A DNA stretch of 64,000 nt, from contig DATJQP010000085.1 of the NCBI GenBank assembly GCA_035505655.1, positions 43,997 through 107,996 of the forward strand, written 5' to 3'. Position 1 is the first letter of the stretch. The number at the start of each line of letters is the position of its first letter. Position numbers and translations under genes: made by a program. Positions 35,894-44,682 of the stretch are shown here, in pieces. The DNA comes from JAGVPT01 sp035505655. Lineage in GTDB: Bacteria; Bacteroidota; Ignavibacteria; UBA10030; UBA8401. A model generated the notes under the pieces. The model saw nothing but the letters and a program-made list of their open reading frames with translations. It had not been told where the DNA came from and ran no database searches.

Positions 35894-37945
35894 ATGAAAA
35901 AGGCTCTCCTCTTCGTTGCATCGGTATTATCGCTTTTCTTTTACCCGTCGACATCGTTCTGCCAGACCCAGGGGGCCGCGTCGTCGACGGATCCGCTCGC
36001 TTCGCACATCGACACGACGGTTCGCCCCGGAGACGATTTCTTCCTTTACGCCAATGGAAAATGGTTCAAGGAAAATCCGATCCCGCCGAGCGAACCGAGC
36101 AATGGAATATGGCAGATCATCCAGGACACGATCAATGCCCAGGTGAAAAATATCTGTGAATCGTCCGCTCAACTCAGCGATGCTCCCGCGGGGAGCAACA
36201 AGCAGAAGATCGGGGATTTTTTCAGAACAGGGATGGATAGTGTCTCGCTCAACGCGAAGGGAATGGCGGACCTCAAGCCCGATTTCGATATGATCGACGG
36301 GATCAAGGATCTCAAGGGCCTCGCGAAGGCGGCGGCGTACGTGCAGGTCGTCTCGGGATCCCCGTTGTTCGGTTTCGGTGTAGGCCAGGACGACAGAATC
36401 AGCAGCAAGAACGCGATCTTCATCTGGCAGGGAGGAATAAGCCTGCCCGACCGGAACTTCTACTTCGACACCGACGCCCGGGCGTCGATGATCAGGGAAA
36501 AATACCTTCTTCATTTGAAAAACATGTTCGGCCTCCTGGGGTACGACACCAGTGCCGCCGCCGTCGCTGCGCAGAATGTCATGACGATCGAGACGGCGCT
36601 GGCGAAGGCTTCGCGGAAGAGGGAGGACACTCGTGATCCTCTTAAGAACTACAACAAGATCACCTTCCAGAAACTGAAGGAGTCGACCCCCTCGTTTGAC
36701 TGGCTCGTCTTCACCGAAGACGTCGGTCTTCGGTCCGTCGATTCCGTCATTGTCGGCCAGCCGGAATTCCTCACTGCCCTTGACGGCTATCTGAAGCAGT
36801 TCCCTCTCGATGAATGGAAAGATTATCTCAAGTTTCACCTGGTCCGAGGTTTGGCAAGGTATATGGACGACAAGACATACCAGGAGTCCTTCAATTTCTA
36901 TTCGACGGTCCTTCGCGGAATCAAGGAGCCGAAACCCCGATGGAAGCGGGTGGTCGAGCAGACCGACGCCTCTCTCGGAGAGCTCCTCGGCCAGGTCTAC
37001 GTCGCGGAATACCTCCCCCCGGGAACGAAGGCGAAGCTCCTCGAGATTGGAAACGCCATCAAAACTGTCTACGCTGAACGGATCAAAAACCTCGATTGGA
37101 TGAGCGAGGCGACCAAGGTCAAGGCTCTCGAGAAACTCGACGGTATCATCATGAAGGTGGGGTATCCGGACAAGTGGAAGGATCTTTCTTCCATGAAGAT
37201 TGACCGGAGCTCATACGTTCGGAATGTCATGAACGCAAACCGTTGGAGATTCGACTACACCATTGCGAAGTACGGACAGCCGGTCGACAGGACCGAGTGG
37301 GACATGGAACCGCAGACGTACAACGCCTACTACAACCCTTCGAACAACGAGATTGTCGTTCCCGGCTGCAATATCATCGTGCCGGGGTACGAGAGAACGT
37401 TGGCGGATGACGCCATCCTCTATTCCGTCATCGGTGGGTCGACATTCGGCCACGAGATCACCCATGGTTTCGACGATCAGGGGAGCAAGTACGACAAGAA
37501 CGGCAATCTCAACGACTGGTGGACCCCGGAAGATAGCGCCAAGTTCGTTTCGAAAACAAAGATGATCGTGGATCAGTTCAACGGCTACGTTGCTGTCGAT
37601 AGCCTCCACATCAACGGCGACCTGACCCAGGGTGAAAACATCGCCGACCTTGGCGGGATCATGATGGGATTCGAGGCGTTCAAGAACACTGACCAGTACA
37701 AGCACCATGTCATGATCGCCGGGGAAACGCCTGAACAACGATTCTTCCTCGGCTACGCCCTTGCCTGGATGGTGAACGAGCGGCCTGAGGCGGTCGCGAA
37801 CCAGGTCCGGAGCAATGAACACTCACCGGCGAAGTTTCGCGTCATCGGTCCGCTGAGCGACATGCCGGAGTTCTATGCCGCCTTCGGCATCAAGCCGGGC
37901 GATCCCATGTGGCGCGCCGATAGTGTCCGCGTAAAGATCTGGTGA
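35894..37945 (+). CDS. M13 family (neprilysin/PepO-like) zinc metallopeptidase
   Basis: 683 residues, normal for the family. A signal peptide (MKKALLFVASVLSLFF) places it outside the cytoplasm, probably periplasmic. The M13 N-terminal domain (residues about 40-420, with RPGDDFFLYANGKWF) precedes the catalytic domain with VVPGCNII, the zinc motif HEITH (His520, Glu521, His524) and the third ligand Glu581 in GENIADLGG. The C-terminus VRVKIW resembles the terminal CxxW-type end of bacterial PepO without the Cys. It cleaves oligopeptides. Confidence 0.95.
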   Translation: MKKALLFVASVLSLFFYPSTSFCQTQGAASSTDPLASHIDTTVRPGDDFFLYANGKWFKENPIPPSEPSNGIWQIIQDTINAQVKNICESSAQLSDAPAGSNKQKIGDFFRTGMDSVSLNAKGMADLKPDFDMIDGIKDLKGLAKAAAYVQVVSGSPLFGFGVGQDDRISSKNAIFIWQGGISLPDRNFYFDTDARASMIREKYLLHLKNMFGLLGYDTSAAAVAAQNVMTIETALAKASRKREDTRDPLKNYNKITFQKLKESTPSFDWLVFTEDVGLRSVDSVIVGQPEFLTALDGYLKQFPLDEWKDYLKFHLVRGLARYMDDKTYQESFNFYSTVLRGIKEPKPRWKRVVEQTDASLGELLGQVYVAEYLPPGTKAKLLEIGNAIKTVYAERIKNLDWMSEATKVKALEKLDGIIMKVGYPDKWKDLSSMKIDRSSYVRNVMNANRWRFDYTIAKYGQPVDRTEWDMEPQTYNAYYNPSNNEIVVPGCNIIVPGYERTLADDAILYSVIGGSTFGHEITHGFDDQGSKYDKNGNLNDWWTPEDSAKFVSKTKMIVDQFNGYVAVDSLHINGDLTQGENIADLGGIMMGFEAFKNTDQYKHHVMIAGETPEQRFFLGYALAWMVNERPEAVANQVRSNEHSPAKFRVIGPLSDMPEFYAAFGIKPGDPMWRADSVRVKIW

Positions 37946-37947
37946 CA

Positions 37948-38475
37948 ATGGGACGAGCGCGCAGCGCGCGAAAGACCCCGCGCCGTGCGGCGGCAGGGAA
38001 GGAAAAGCGCATCACCGTGGTGCCGATCGCCTGGGTAAGGAATTCGCGGATGATGCCGGATGACGACCGATGGGGTCCGATTGTTTCCGAGATACGGCTC
38101 GCGGTCGGCGTTCCTTCTGCCTCTCTCGCGGGAATCGAGAAATTCTCTCATCTCGACATTCTCTATGTCTTTCACAAGGTACGCGGGGATGATACAAAGT
38201 TCTCAGCCCGGCCCAGGGGAAACCCGGGCTATCCGCGCATGGGCATCTTTGCACAACGGAAGAAAGAAAGACCGAACGGAGTCGGCCTTTCGACGGTTCG
38301 GCTTCTCGCACATCGCGGCCGAACGATCGTCGTCCGGTATCTCGACGCCATCGACGGGACTCCGGTCATCGACATCAAACCGGTGTTGACGGAGTTTCTT
38401 CCCAAGGGGAGAATCCGCCAGCCGAAGTGGTCGCACGCGATCATGAAGCGCTACTGGAATGACGCTTCGGGGTAA
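37948..38475 (+). CDS. tRNA (t6A37)-methyltransferase TrmO family protein
   Basis: 175 residues; a GTG at 37942 would add two residues and overlap the upstream stop. The TrmO (YaeB/TsaA) fold uses SAM to N6-methylate t6A37 in tRNA. Family segments are IAWVRNS, EIRLAVGVPSASLAGIEKFSHLDILYVFH, ARPRGNPGYPRMGIFAQR, RPNGVGLSTV and LDAIDGTPVIDIKP. The N-terminus is strongly basic (RARSARKTPRRAAAGKEKR), which is odd and might bind RNA. Short for TrmO because the C-terminal domain is absent, as in archaeal-type members. Confidence 0.83.
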   Translation: MGRARSARKTPRRAAAGKEKRITVVPIAWVRNSRMMPDDDRWGPIVSEIRLAVGVPSASLAGIEKFSHLDILYVFHKVRGDDTKFSARPRGNPGYPRMGIFAQRKKERPNGVGLSTVRLLAHRGRTIVVRYLDAIDGTPVIDIKPVLTEFLPKGRIRQPKWSHAIMKRYWNDASG

Positions 38476-38553
38476 CGAACTTCGCTCACACTTTTGTCCA
38501 CTACCATTGCACACTGTCAACTTCTCTCAAGTCTACATTACGGAGTATCCTTT

Positions 38554-38994
38554 ATGACGACCGAACAGATGGAAATCTCTGTCAACCTTAAGAATGAAAA
38601 AGTGCAGTTTGCGGCAACCTCCAAACGCGGCCAGCTCATTACCGTCGACCATCGGCCGCCTGTAGGTGACGGCGATGGGTATCAACCGCTCGAGCTCCTC
38701 CTCATGAGCCTTGCGTCGTGCAGCGCCTCGACCATCGTGACACAGCTCCGAAAAATGAACAAAGATGTCGACTCTTTTGAGGTGAAGGCCCAGGGGATCA
38801 AGAATGGGCTGCGCGCGGCGGCATTTGACCGGATTTTTCTTCACTTCAACCTTCGTTCGCGAAACGTTCAGGACAAAGATATGCTCGATGTGATCCGGCT
38901 TTCAGAGGAGTCCTACTGTCCGGTGTGGGCGATGCTGAAGAACAATGTCGATGTTGTCCCGGAGTATCATATCTCCCCCGTTTTTAACGATTGA
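38554..38994 (+). CDS. OsmC family peroxidase-like protein
   Basis: 146 residues from ATG 38554, with ACGGAG about 9 nt upstream; an ATG at 38494 is in frame but lacks a site. The two conserved OsmC cysteines are in LASCSASTIV and EESYCPVWAM, and PLELLLMSL is the usual helix start. OsmC/YhfA-like proteins reduce organic hydroperoxides or act in redox defence. A strong hairpin lies 10 nt after the stop. Confidence 0.9.
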   Translation: MTTEQMEISVNLKNEKVQFAATSKRGQLITVDHRPPVGDGDGYQPLELLLMSLASCSASTIVTQLRKMNKDVDSFEVKAQGIKNGLRAAAFDRIFLHFNLRSRNVQDKDMLDVIRLSEESYCPVWAMLKNNVDVVPEYHISPVFND

Positions 38995-39367
38995 TCATCC
39001 CTCGATGCCGTGTGCCTGACGCATTCAGACACACGGCATGCTACTTCGATTTCCCTCCCTTCGGTTCCCATTTGTCCGGATGTGTCAGAGAAGAGTCTCA
39101 CGGGCATCGTGCATCTGTCTGGCAGCTTTACGAGGGGCCGATGTGGAAGCCCGGGTGCGTGATTGGCAAAAAAACATCCGGTCGAATGTTGAATCGATCC
39201 TTCACTCTTCTTATCTTATGCGCTGTATCCCGTCAGCGTCACGACACTTGCCCTGAGAAAGTCGCGGGGGGGCACAACCGAGATTCTTTCACTCGGTCGG
39301 ACACCATAACGTTCGTGACCACGGAAATCACAGACTCTCACCTGATTCTCTATCCTTCGGAGACGAC
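38995..39367. other. Intergenic region of about 370 bp
   Basis: Holds the hairpin at 39005-39039 and otherwise no structure I can name. A 126-codon open frame crosses it, but it overlaps the hairpin, has no Shine-Dalgarno and an unlikely composition, so I do not call a gene. Confidence 0.5.
39005..39039 (+). terminator. Probable terminator hairpin after osmC-like gene
   Basis: ATGCCGTGTG and CACACGGCAT form a perfect 10-bp stem with a 15-nt loop, 10 nt after the OsmC stop codon. The following T-run is weak (GATTTCCCTCCCTT), so it may be a weak or bidirectional terminator. Confidence 0.5.
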
Positions 39368-39919
39368 ATGAAGAAGATACTTGTTATCACACTGTTTGCC
39401 ATCGCCTGCACGTCTCTTGCGACGGCACAGGATCCGTTCCAGAGGCCCAGCCCCGGTCCGGAACGAGCGAAGCTCTCGTTTCTCCCCGGAGAATATACAA
39501 CCGAGTCCCGCCTGATGCCGGGCCCGATGTCGGGCGAAGGATCGGTCGGAACCGGGACCGAATCGATATCGTATGGGGTTGATTCAATGTTTCTTTTCCT
39601 CGACGACCAGAGCGTGAACCCGGCGTTCGGGAAATACAGGGCGCGCGGGGTCCTTGGGTATGATCCGAGGAATAGTTCCTACTTCCTGAATATGTACAAC
39701 AATTTCGGGGATGCCCCGTCGTATAAAGGAACGATGAACGGAGACACGCTGGTGCTGACGACGAAGGTGGAGTTTCAGGGGGGATCGTTTGACCAGAAGC
39801 TGGTCTGGTACAAGGACGGAAAAAGCCTTCGTTTGAAGATCTACAACGATATGGGGGAAGGGAGCACTCTCGTCATCGATCAAACTTCGACCCCGATCCC
39901 TGCTGAAGGGAAGAAGTAG
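39368..39919 (+). CDS. Secreted DUF1579 family protein
   Basis: 183 residues with a signal peptide (MKKILVITLFAIACTSLATA). The body resembles DUF1579: the segments LSFLPGEYTTESRLMPG, GTGTESISYGVDSMFLF, RGVLGYDPRNSSYFLNMYNN and GDTLVLTTKVEFQG match a calycin-like beta-barrel. Function unknown; probably periplasmic. Weak promoter signals only are visible upstream. Confidence 0.7.
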   Translation: MKKILVITLFAIACTSLATAQDPFQRPSPGPERAKLSFLPGEYTTESRLMPGPMSGEGSVGTGTESISYGVDSMFLFLDDQSVNPAFGKYRARGVLGYDPRNSSYFLNMYNNFGDAPSYKGTMNGDTLVLTTKVEFQGGSFDQKLVWYKDGKSLRLKIYNDMGEGSTLVIDQTSTPIPAEGKK

Positions 39920-39983
39920 GCTTTTGCTATCTTGCGGGATGACCTGGAAACCATACGCCGTCTCAGCTTGTTATTCCTTGTAG

Positions 39984-40007
39984 GCGGAGCGTACCCCACT
40001 GCTCCGC
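39984..40007. repeat. Intergenic palindromic hairpin (REP-like)
   Basis: GCGGAGC, 10-nt loop, GCTCCGC: perfect 7-bp stem within a segment (TTGTAGGCGGAGCGTACCCC) of a style common in dispersed intergenic palindromes of GC-rich bacteria. No U-tract. Confidence 0.4.
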
Positions 40008-40044
40008 GCAACCCGGAATCCCGATCAGCCCGGAAGTTGAAACC

Positions 40045-40662
40045 ATGGGAAAAAGAGACAAGAAGGTAGATCATTACATCGCGGCGTCGGCTTCCTTCGC
40101 GCAGCCGATTCTGAACCACCTCCGTGATTTGGTCCATCAAGCCTGTCCCGAGGTGGAGGAAACGATCAAGTGGGGATTCCCGAATTTTGTGTACGGTGGA
40201 ATCCTCTGCAACATGGCCGCGTTCCAGCACCATTGCAGTTTCGGTTTCTGGAAGGCTGCCCTGATGACGGATTCAAGGCGCCTCTTTTCGAAAGAGCCCA
40301 AAACCGGCATGGGGAATCTGGGTCAGGTGCGGGCCCTCTCGGACCTGCCACCTGACAAGATTATCCTGTCGTACCTTGACGAAGCCATCCGACTTAACGA
40401 AGCCGGGACGCCCGTGCCGGAGCGGTCGAAATCCCGTCCTCCAAAACCTCTCGACATACCTCCATATTTTGTCAACGCCCTAAAGAAAAATAAGAAGGCC
40501 TTTGAAACGTTTGAGACCTTCAGCGTTTCCAACAAGCGCGAGTACGTCGATTGGGTGACCGAAGCAAAGAGCGATGAAACGCGTTCCAAGCGGATCGCAA
40601 CTTCCATCGAGTGGCTCTCGCAGGGCAAAATCCGAAACTGGAAATACGCCTCCAAAGCCTGA
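40045..40662 (+). CDS. YdeI/OmpD-associated, DUF1801 family protein
   Basis: 205 residues, cytoplasmic. The N-terminal half is a DUF1801 domain (PILNHLRDLVHQACPEVEETIKWGFPNF), the C-terminal half is the bacteriocin-protection/YdeI type (KRIATSIEWLSQGKIRNWKY with the preceding VNALKKNKKAFETFETFSVS). Function is poorly known; homologues are linked to stress or peptide resistance. The start at ATG 40045 is supported by the conserved N-terminus, though the Shine-Dalgarno is weak. Confidence 0.83.
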   Translation: MGKRDKKVDHYIAASASFAQPILNHLRDLVHQACPEVEETIKWGFPNFVYGGILCNMAAFQHHCSFGFWKAALMTDSRRLFSKEPKTGMGNLGQVRALSDLPPDKIILSYLDEAIRLNEAGTPVPERSKSRPPKPLDIPPYFVNALKKNKKAFETFETFSVSNKREYVDWVTEAKSDETRSKRIATSIEWLSQGKIRNWKYASKA

Positions 40663-40847
40663 TCGTTCAAGCCATGATCTATTCTCTTTAAGCACGCTTG
40701 AGACGCGGCGCGTGCCCGGCCGGCCTCGGGTGAGTGAAGCCTGAAACTCGCCTGATTTTTCCTCCCGTCCGTCTCGTTTCGCTTTTTCAAGGTTCCCGGC
40801 CAACGAAGCCGATCCTGTTGATCTCTCTGCACCCGACTGAATCCCCC

Positions 40848-41504
40848 GTGAAGAACCAGTTTGCCACGATTGTGCTCGCCGCAGGCCTCTCGTCGAGAAT
40901 GAACGATTGGAAACCCGGCCTCCCATGGAAGGGAGAGCCATTGATCCTTCATGCCATCCGACCGGCGCTTGCGGAGAGCGGACAGGTTATTCTTGTCGGG
41001 GGCCATCATCTAGACGATTTGAGGAGGCTGGTGGAAGGAGGGGGATGGATTACGGAGGATGGGAGGAACAGCTTATCCGTCGTTGAGAACAAGGAGTATT
41101 CGACGGGCATGTTCTCTTCGGTTCAGGCGGGGATCCGAGGTTTGCAGGGGAAGGTGGACGGGGTTTTCATTCTTCCAGGAGACATGCCCTCCATCAGGGC
41201 AACGACCTACTCAGAACTCGTGGCAGCATTTGAAGCAAGGCTTAACGACGAGGTCTTCTCTCCCGCTCTGACCCTGCCTTCAGGGGAGAGCTCGAGAGAG
41301 CCTCGCATCAAGAAGGGGCATCCTGTCCTTCTGCGAAATCGTATTCTTAAGCAACTGCTTGCGCACGACCCGCGGTCCGTCCTCAGAGATGTTCTTCGCC
41401 GCTTCAGCTCTACATTGGTCGTTGTCGAAGACCCGGGGATCGTCGTCGATGTCGACGTGGCGGGCGATTTCCGCCGGCTGGAGTCTTTCCAGAGAAAGGA
41501 TTGA
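40848..41504 (+). CDS. MocA/MobA-like nucleotidyltransferase
   Basis: 218 residues if started at GTG 40848, which puts the nucleotide-binding motif IVLAAGLSSRMNDWK near the N-terminus, as usual in the family; the frame is open back to 40734 with unlikely sequence and no clear ribosome-binding site exists for either. The acidic metal site is FILPGDMP, and KKGHPVLL is also typical. Members transfer CTP or GTP onto molybdopterin or similar acceptors. No molybdenum enzyme gene is nearby, so the acceptor is unknown. Confidence 0.8.
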   Translation: MKNQFATIVLAAGLSSRMNDWKPGLPWKGEPLILHAIRPALAESGQVILVGGHHLDDLRRLVEGGGWITEDGRNSLSVVENKEYSTGMFSSVQAGIRGLQGKVDGVFILPGDMPSIRATTYSELVAAFEARLNDEVFSPALTLPSGESSREPRIKKGHPVLLRNRILKQLLAHDPRSVLRDVLRRFSSTLVVVEDPGIVVDVDVAGDFRRLESFQRKD

Positions 41505-41551
41505 AGAGCGAAGTTCGAGTCGGAGGACGACGCGTGATCGGTTGACCGATC

Positions 41552-42106
41552 CTAACGGCTGGCTAAAACTCTCTCCCTGAGAAGCATCCGATAGACCACG
41601 AGATCGACGAAATGGTCGTTGAGCCATTCCCCGTCGGCGATGATCCGTTCCTCTGTGAACTTGAGACGGAGTGGAATGGCCCTGCTCCTGGTATTCCCGA
41701 CTGCGCATCGTATTTCGACCCTGTTGAGACCGTATTCATCGAAAGCATAATCCACGAGAAGCTGCGACGCCCGCGTCACGATCCCTTTTCCCTGATATCT
41801 TTCTCCTATCCAATAACCGATCATCGCGATCCGGTTCTGCCAATCGATCGGATGGTAGCCGATAATTCCCGCAAGCTTCCCTTCAAACCAAATCCCGGTC
41901 TGAAAGCCCCTGTTATGAAAGTACTGTTCGCGGGCCGATCGAATAAAGCCCACAGTATCGGCGAGGGCGACGTTGCCGTCCACCCACGGGAGCCACTTTC
42001 GCAGGTGCTCGCGATTCGAATCGATGAGAGTGAAGAGGCTCTCCGCATCGGAGCTCTCGATGAATCTCAGCTCAGCGGGAAAGCCGCCGGGAAATGGAAA
42101 GTTCAC
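41552..42106 (-). CDS. RimJ/RimL-type GNAT N-acetyltransferase
   Basis: 184 residues of the GNAT fold. It has the acetyl-CoA pyrophosphate loop RYQGKGIVTRA, the preceding strand IAMIGYWIG and the C-terminal LNRVEIRCAVGNTRSRAIPLRL, as in RimL/YdaF ribosomal-protein serine acetyltransferases. The acceptor may be a ribosomal protein N-terminus or a small molecule. It points away from dinB across a 152-nt gap. Confidence 0.88.
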   Translation of the reverse strand: MNFPFPGGFPAELRFIESSDAESLFTLIDSNREHLRKWLPWVDGNVALADTVGFIRSAREQYFHNRGFQTGIWFEGKLAGIIGYHPIDWQNRIAMIGYWIGERYQGKGIVTRASQLLVDYAFDEYGLNRVEIRCAVGNTRSRAIPLRLKFTEERIIADGEWLNDHFVDLVVYRMLLRERVLASR

Positions 42107-42219
42107 GCCGTCGTCCTGAAAAGTCTTCTAAAAAGTATGACTATGTAGAAGGAATAGCAAGGGCGGGAAGGTTTTTCACACGGGCAGATCGTTTCTTCCG
42201 GAACTTCCCGGACACGCTC

Positions 42220-42248
42220 TTGACGATCGCCGGCCAATCCCGTATTTT
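42220..42248 (+). promoter_or_regulatory. dinB promoter (TTGACG-17-TATTTT)
   Basis: TTGACG at 42220-42225, a 17-bp spacer and TATTTT at 42243-42248. The expected start of transcription, about 42255, is only a few bases before the dinB ATG at 42259, so the mRNA would be nearly leaderless. No LexA-like site was recognised. Confidence 0.5.
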
Positions 42249-42258
42249 GCGACGCAGG

Positions 42259-43413
42259 ATGGCACCAAAGAAACATATCGCTCACCTCGATCTTGACTGC
42301 TTCTTTGTTTCCGTCGAGAGGATCCGGGACAAATCCCTCATCGGGAAGCCCGTTGCCGTTGGCGGCAGCCCCGATGGGAGGGGCGTTATCGCATCGGCGT
42401 CGTACGAAGCAAGGAAATACGGCGTGCGGTCCGCCATGCCGACAGGCCGGGCCCTGAAGCTCTGTCCGGGCCTCATCGTGGTTCGGGGAAGGCACGGCGA
42501 ATATGGAGAGTATTCGGATCGCCTCTATCGACGGATGCTTGACTTCACCCCTCTGGTCGAGCGGGCGTCCATCGACGAGATGTATATGGACTTCACGGGA
42601 TGCGAATCGCTCTATAAGAATGACCTCCCCGGCCTTATGGGTACGCTGAAAAAGCTCGTGTGGGATGAGTTCACGCTCCCTTGTACTATTGCGCTTGCGA
42701 GCAACAAATACGTCGCGAAAATCGCCGCCGGAACCGCGAAACCTGCCGGCGTCCGGATCATCCCGCACGGCGACGAAAAGGCGTTTCTCGCACCTCTCTC
42801 CGTCGACGTGCTCCCGGGTGTCGGCCCAAAGACCGCACCGTTCCTGAAAGCACGCGGGTTTCTGACGGTGGGAGATTTGCAGCGGGCGCACATCCGAGAA
42901 TTGACCGCCCTCCTCGGAGAGTCGGCTCATCACTTCTCCGACATCGCGAACGGACGAGGACCGGATTCTCTGACGCTGGACTGGGAACGGAAGAGCATCA
43001 GCAGGGAGGAGACTTTTTCGGAAGATATCGGCGAAATGCCCCGCCTCTCGCGGCTACTCCATGCACTCGTTGAAGAGGTCTGTTCAAGCCTCAGGTCGTA
43101 CCGTTGGAAAGCCGGAACCATCACGCTGAAACTTCGCTATTCCGACTTCAAAACTCTCACACGGGCCGTAAGCCTCCTTCCCACAGACGATGACGCCGTG
43201 GTCTCCTCGGCCGCAGTCGAGCTCCTCAGAAAGACCTTCAACGGGAAGAAACGTGTGAGGCTTCTCGGCGTCCGGTTAACGAACTTCACCAGAAGAGAGG
43301 AGGCGGAGCCGGACCTTTTCGGCGAGTCATCAAGGCGTTCACAAATGCTCGACGCCGTCGATGCAATTCGGGAAAAATTCGGAGACGACGCGATTCACCT
43401 CGGCAGGGGATAG
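42259..43413 (+). CDS. dinB: DNA polymerase IV (DinB, Y-family)
   Basis: 384 residues from ATG 42259; the frame extends back to 42094 but that part overlaps the promoter and is not conserved. Translesion polymerase with catalytic Asp11 (HLDLDCFFVSVE), Asp106 and Glu107 (SIDEMYMD), the fingers ASASYEARKYGVRSAMP and helix-hairpin-helix VDVLPGVGPKTAPFLKARG. The C-terminal little-finger domain ends VRLLGVRLTNF. No beta-clamp motif checked. The FF in place of the usual FY steric-gate-region pair and SIDEMYMD for SIDEAYLD are deviations worth noting. Confidence 0.94.
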   Translation: MAPKKHIAHLDLDCFFVSVERIRDKSLIGKPVAVGGSPDGRGVIASASYEARKYGVRSAMPTGRALKLCPGLIVVRGRHGEYGEYSDRLYRRMLDFTPLVERASIDEMYMDFTGCESLYKNDLPGLMGTLKKLVWDEFTLPCTIALASNKYVAKIAAGTAKPAGVRIIPHGDEKAFLAPLSVDVLPGVGPKTAPFLKARGFLTVGDLQRAHIRELTALLGESAHHFSDIANGRGPDSLTLDWERKSISREETFSEDIGEMPRLSRLLHALVEEVCSSLRSYRWKAGTITLKLRYSDFKTLTRAVSLLPTDDDAVVSSAAVELLRKTFNGKKRVRLLGVRLTNFTRREEAEPDLFGESSRRSQMLDAVDAIREKFGDDAIHLGRG

Positions 43414-43460
43414 AAGAGTCACTCCGGTGATCGGACGGGTTTGTTGCAGTTGTGGGAATG

Positions 43461-44063
43461 CTATCTGGGGGTCGATTTCAGCGCAAGCTTCAACAGTTCT
43501 TCGACGGTGACCCGACGAGCACCGAGTTCCGTCAACGCTGAACGAAGCGCCTTCTCCGCGGACTGCCGGGTGTAGCCGAGCGAAACAAGAGCCATGAGCG
43601 TCTCTCCCCGAATCGTTGCGCTCGCATCCGGACCGGCATCACCGTGCTCGCCGCTCTCCATCTTCGCGACCCTTTCGCGCAGCTCCACGATAAGCCGTTC
43701 AGCGGTTTTTTTGCCGATTCCCGGCAGGGAAGTGAGGGCGCCGATGTTTCCCTCTGCGATAAAATCGCGCAGTTCCATCGTCCTCGCTCCCGAGAGTATC
43801 CCCTGGGCGGTTCTCGGTCCGATTCCCGAGACGGAAATGAGCAGGCGGAACAGTCCCCGCTCCCCCTCCGTCGCAAATCCGAAGAGCTGCATCGCGTCCT
43901 CCCGCACATGGAGATGTGTCAGTATTTGGACCGGAGATCCGACATCCGGAAGCCGTTCGTAGGTGGATAGAGGGATGCTGACGGCAAAACCGACGCCCCC
44001 GACGTCCACGACAATTTCGGTCGGCGATTTTCGACTGAGGGTGCCGGTGAGGTAGTTGATCAT
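43461..44063 (-). CDS. ruvA: Holliday junction branch migration protein RuvA
   Basis: 200 residues from the ATG at 44063 (MINYLTGTLSRKSPTEIVVD), the normal size. Domain I ends near residue 65, domain II has two helix-hairpin-helix motifs (LISVSGIGPRTAQGILSG and LTSLPGIGKKTAERLIVEL), and domain III at the C-terminus has LVSLGYTRQSAEKALR, which contacts RuvB. The frame is open upstream to 44240 with no family support. ruvB is not in the window. Confidence 0.97.
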   Translation of the reverse strand: MINYLTGTLSRKSPTEIVVDVGGVGFAVSIPLSTYERLPDVGSPVQILTHLHVREDAMQLFGFATEGERGLFRLLISVSGIGPRTAQGILSGARTMELRDFIAEGNIGALTSLPGIGKKTAERLIVELRERVAKMESGEHGDAGPDASATIRGETLMALVSLGYTRQSAEKALRSALTELGARRVTVEELLKLALKSTPR

Positions 44064-44127
44064 GCTGTGTCGCTGAGCGGGTGGTGAGTTCGCCGGGGAA
44101 ACGATCGCTCCGCCGGCGAGAATGAGT

Positions 44128-44667
44128 TCATCTCCTGACGATTCTCTCTGGGTGCGCCTCCGCGAAGGACTTCCAGTCCCTGAATGCCGAACGCGGCCGC
44201 TCGATCTTGTGGGAGTGGCAGACCGCCGCGGCAAGTGCATCGGTCGCGTCGAAGAATTTCGGGACGGTTGAAAGTCGCAGGAGAGTTTTCATCATGAATC
44301 GTACCTGCTCTTTCGAGGCTGCGCCGTTCCCGACGACCGACTTTTTGATCTCCCTCGGGGAGTACTCGGTCACCGGTACCTCGGCATTGACCCCCGCGAG
44401 GATCAGGACACCGCGAGCCTGACCGATCTTTAGCGCCGACTGCGCGTTTTTGCTGTAGAACGCGGTCTCTATTGCCATTTCGTCCGGATGATATCGATCG
44501 ATGATCCGGCAGAGGCCGCCGTGGATCTTTTTAAGGCGGATCGGCATCTTCTCGCCGGAGGTGTTCTTGATGACTCCGACGTCAATCATCCGAAGGCGCC
44601 CTCCGTTTATTTCGATGACGCCGTATCCTGTGACAAGAGTGCCCGGGTCGACTCCGAGGATGATCAT
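44128..44667 (-). CDS. ruvC: Holliday junction resolvase RuvC
   Basis: 179 residues. The acidic catalytic residues are visible as Asp in ILGVDPGTLVTGYG, Glu in EMAIETAFYSKNAQSALKIG, and the two Asp in FDATDALAAAVCH. It cuts four-way junctions after RuvAB migration. It lies between yebC (15 nt) and ruvA (64 nt), all on the minus strand. Confidence 0.97.
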   Translation of the reverse strand: MIILGVDPGTLVTGYGVIEINGGRLRMIDVGVIKNTSGEKMPIRLKKIHGGLCRIIDRYHPDEMAIETAFYSKNAQSALKIGQARGVLILAGVNAEVPVTEYSPREIKKSVVGNGAASKEQVRFMMKTLLRLSTVPKFFDATDALAAAVCHSHKIERPRSAFRDWKSFAEAHPERIVRR

Positions 44668-44682
44668 CGCGCTCCCCGTGCC

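Noticed and set aside
38991..39371. 126-codon open frame after the OsmC gene
   Set aside because: It runs through a 10-bp hairpin, lacks a ribosome-binding site and has an unlikely composition; treated as intergenic.
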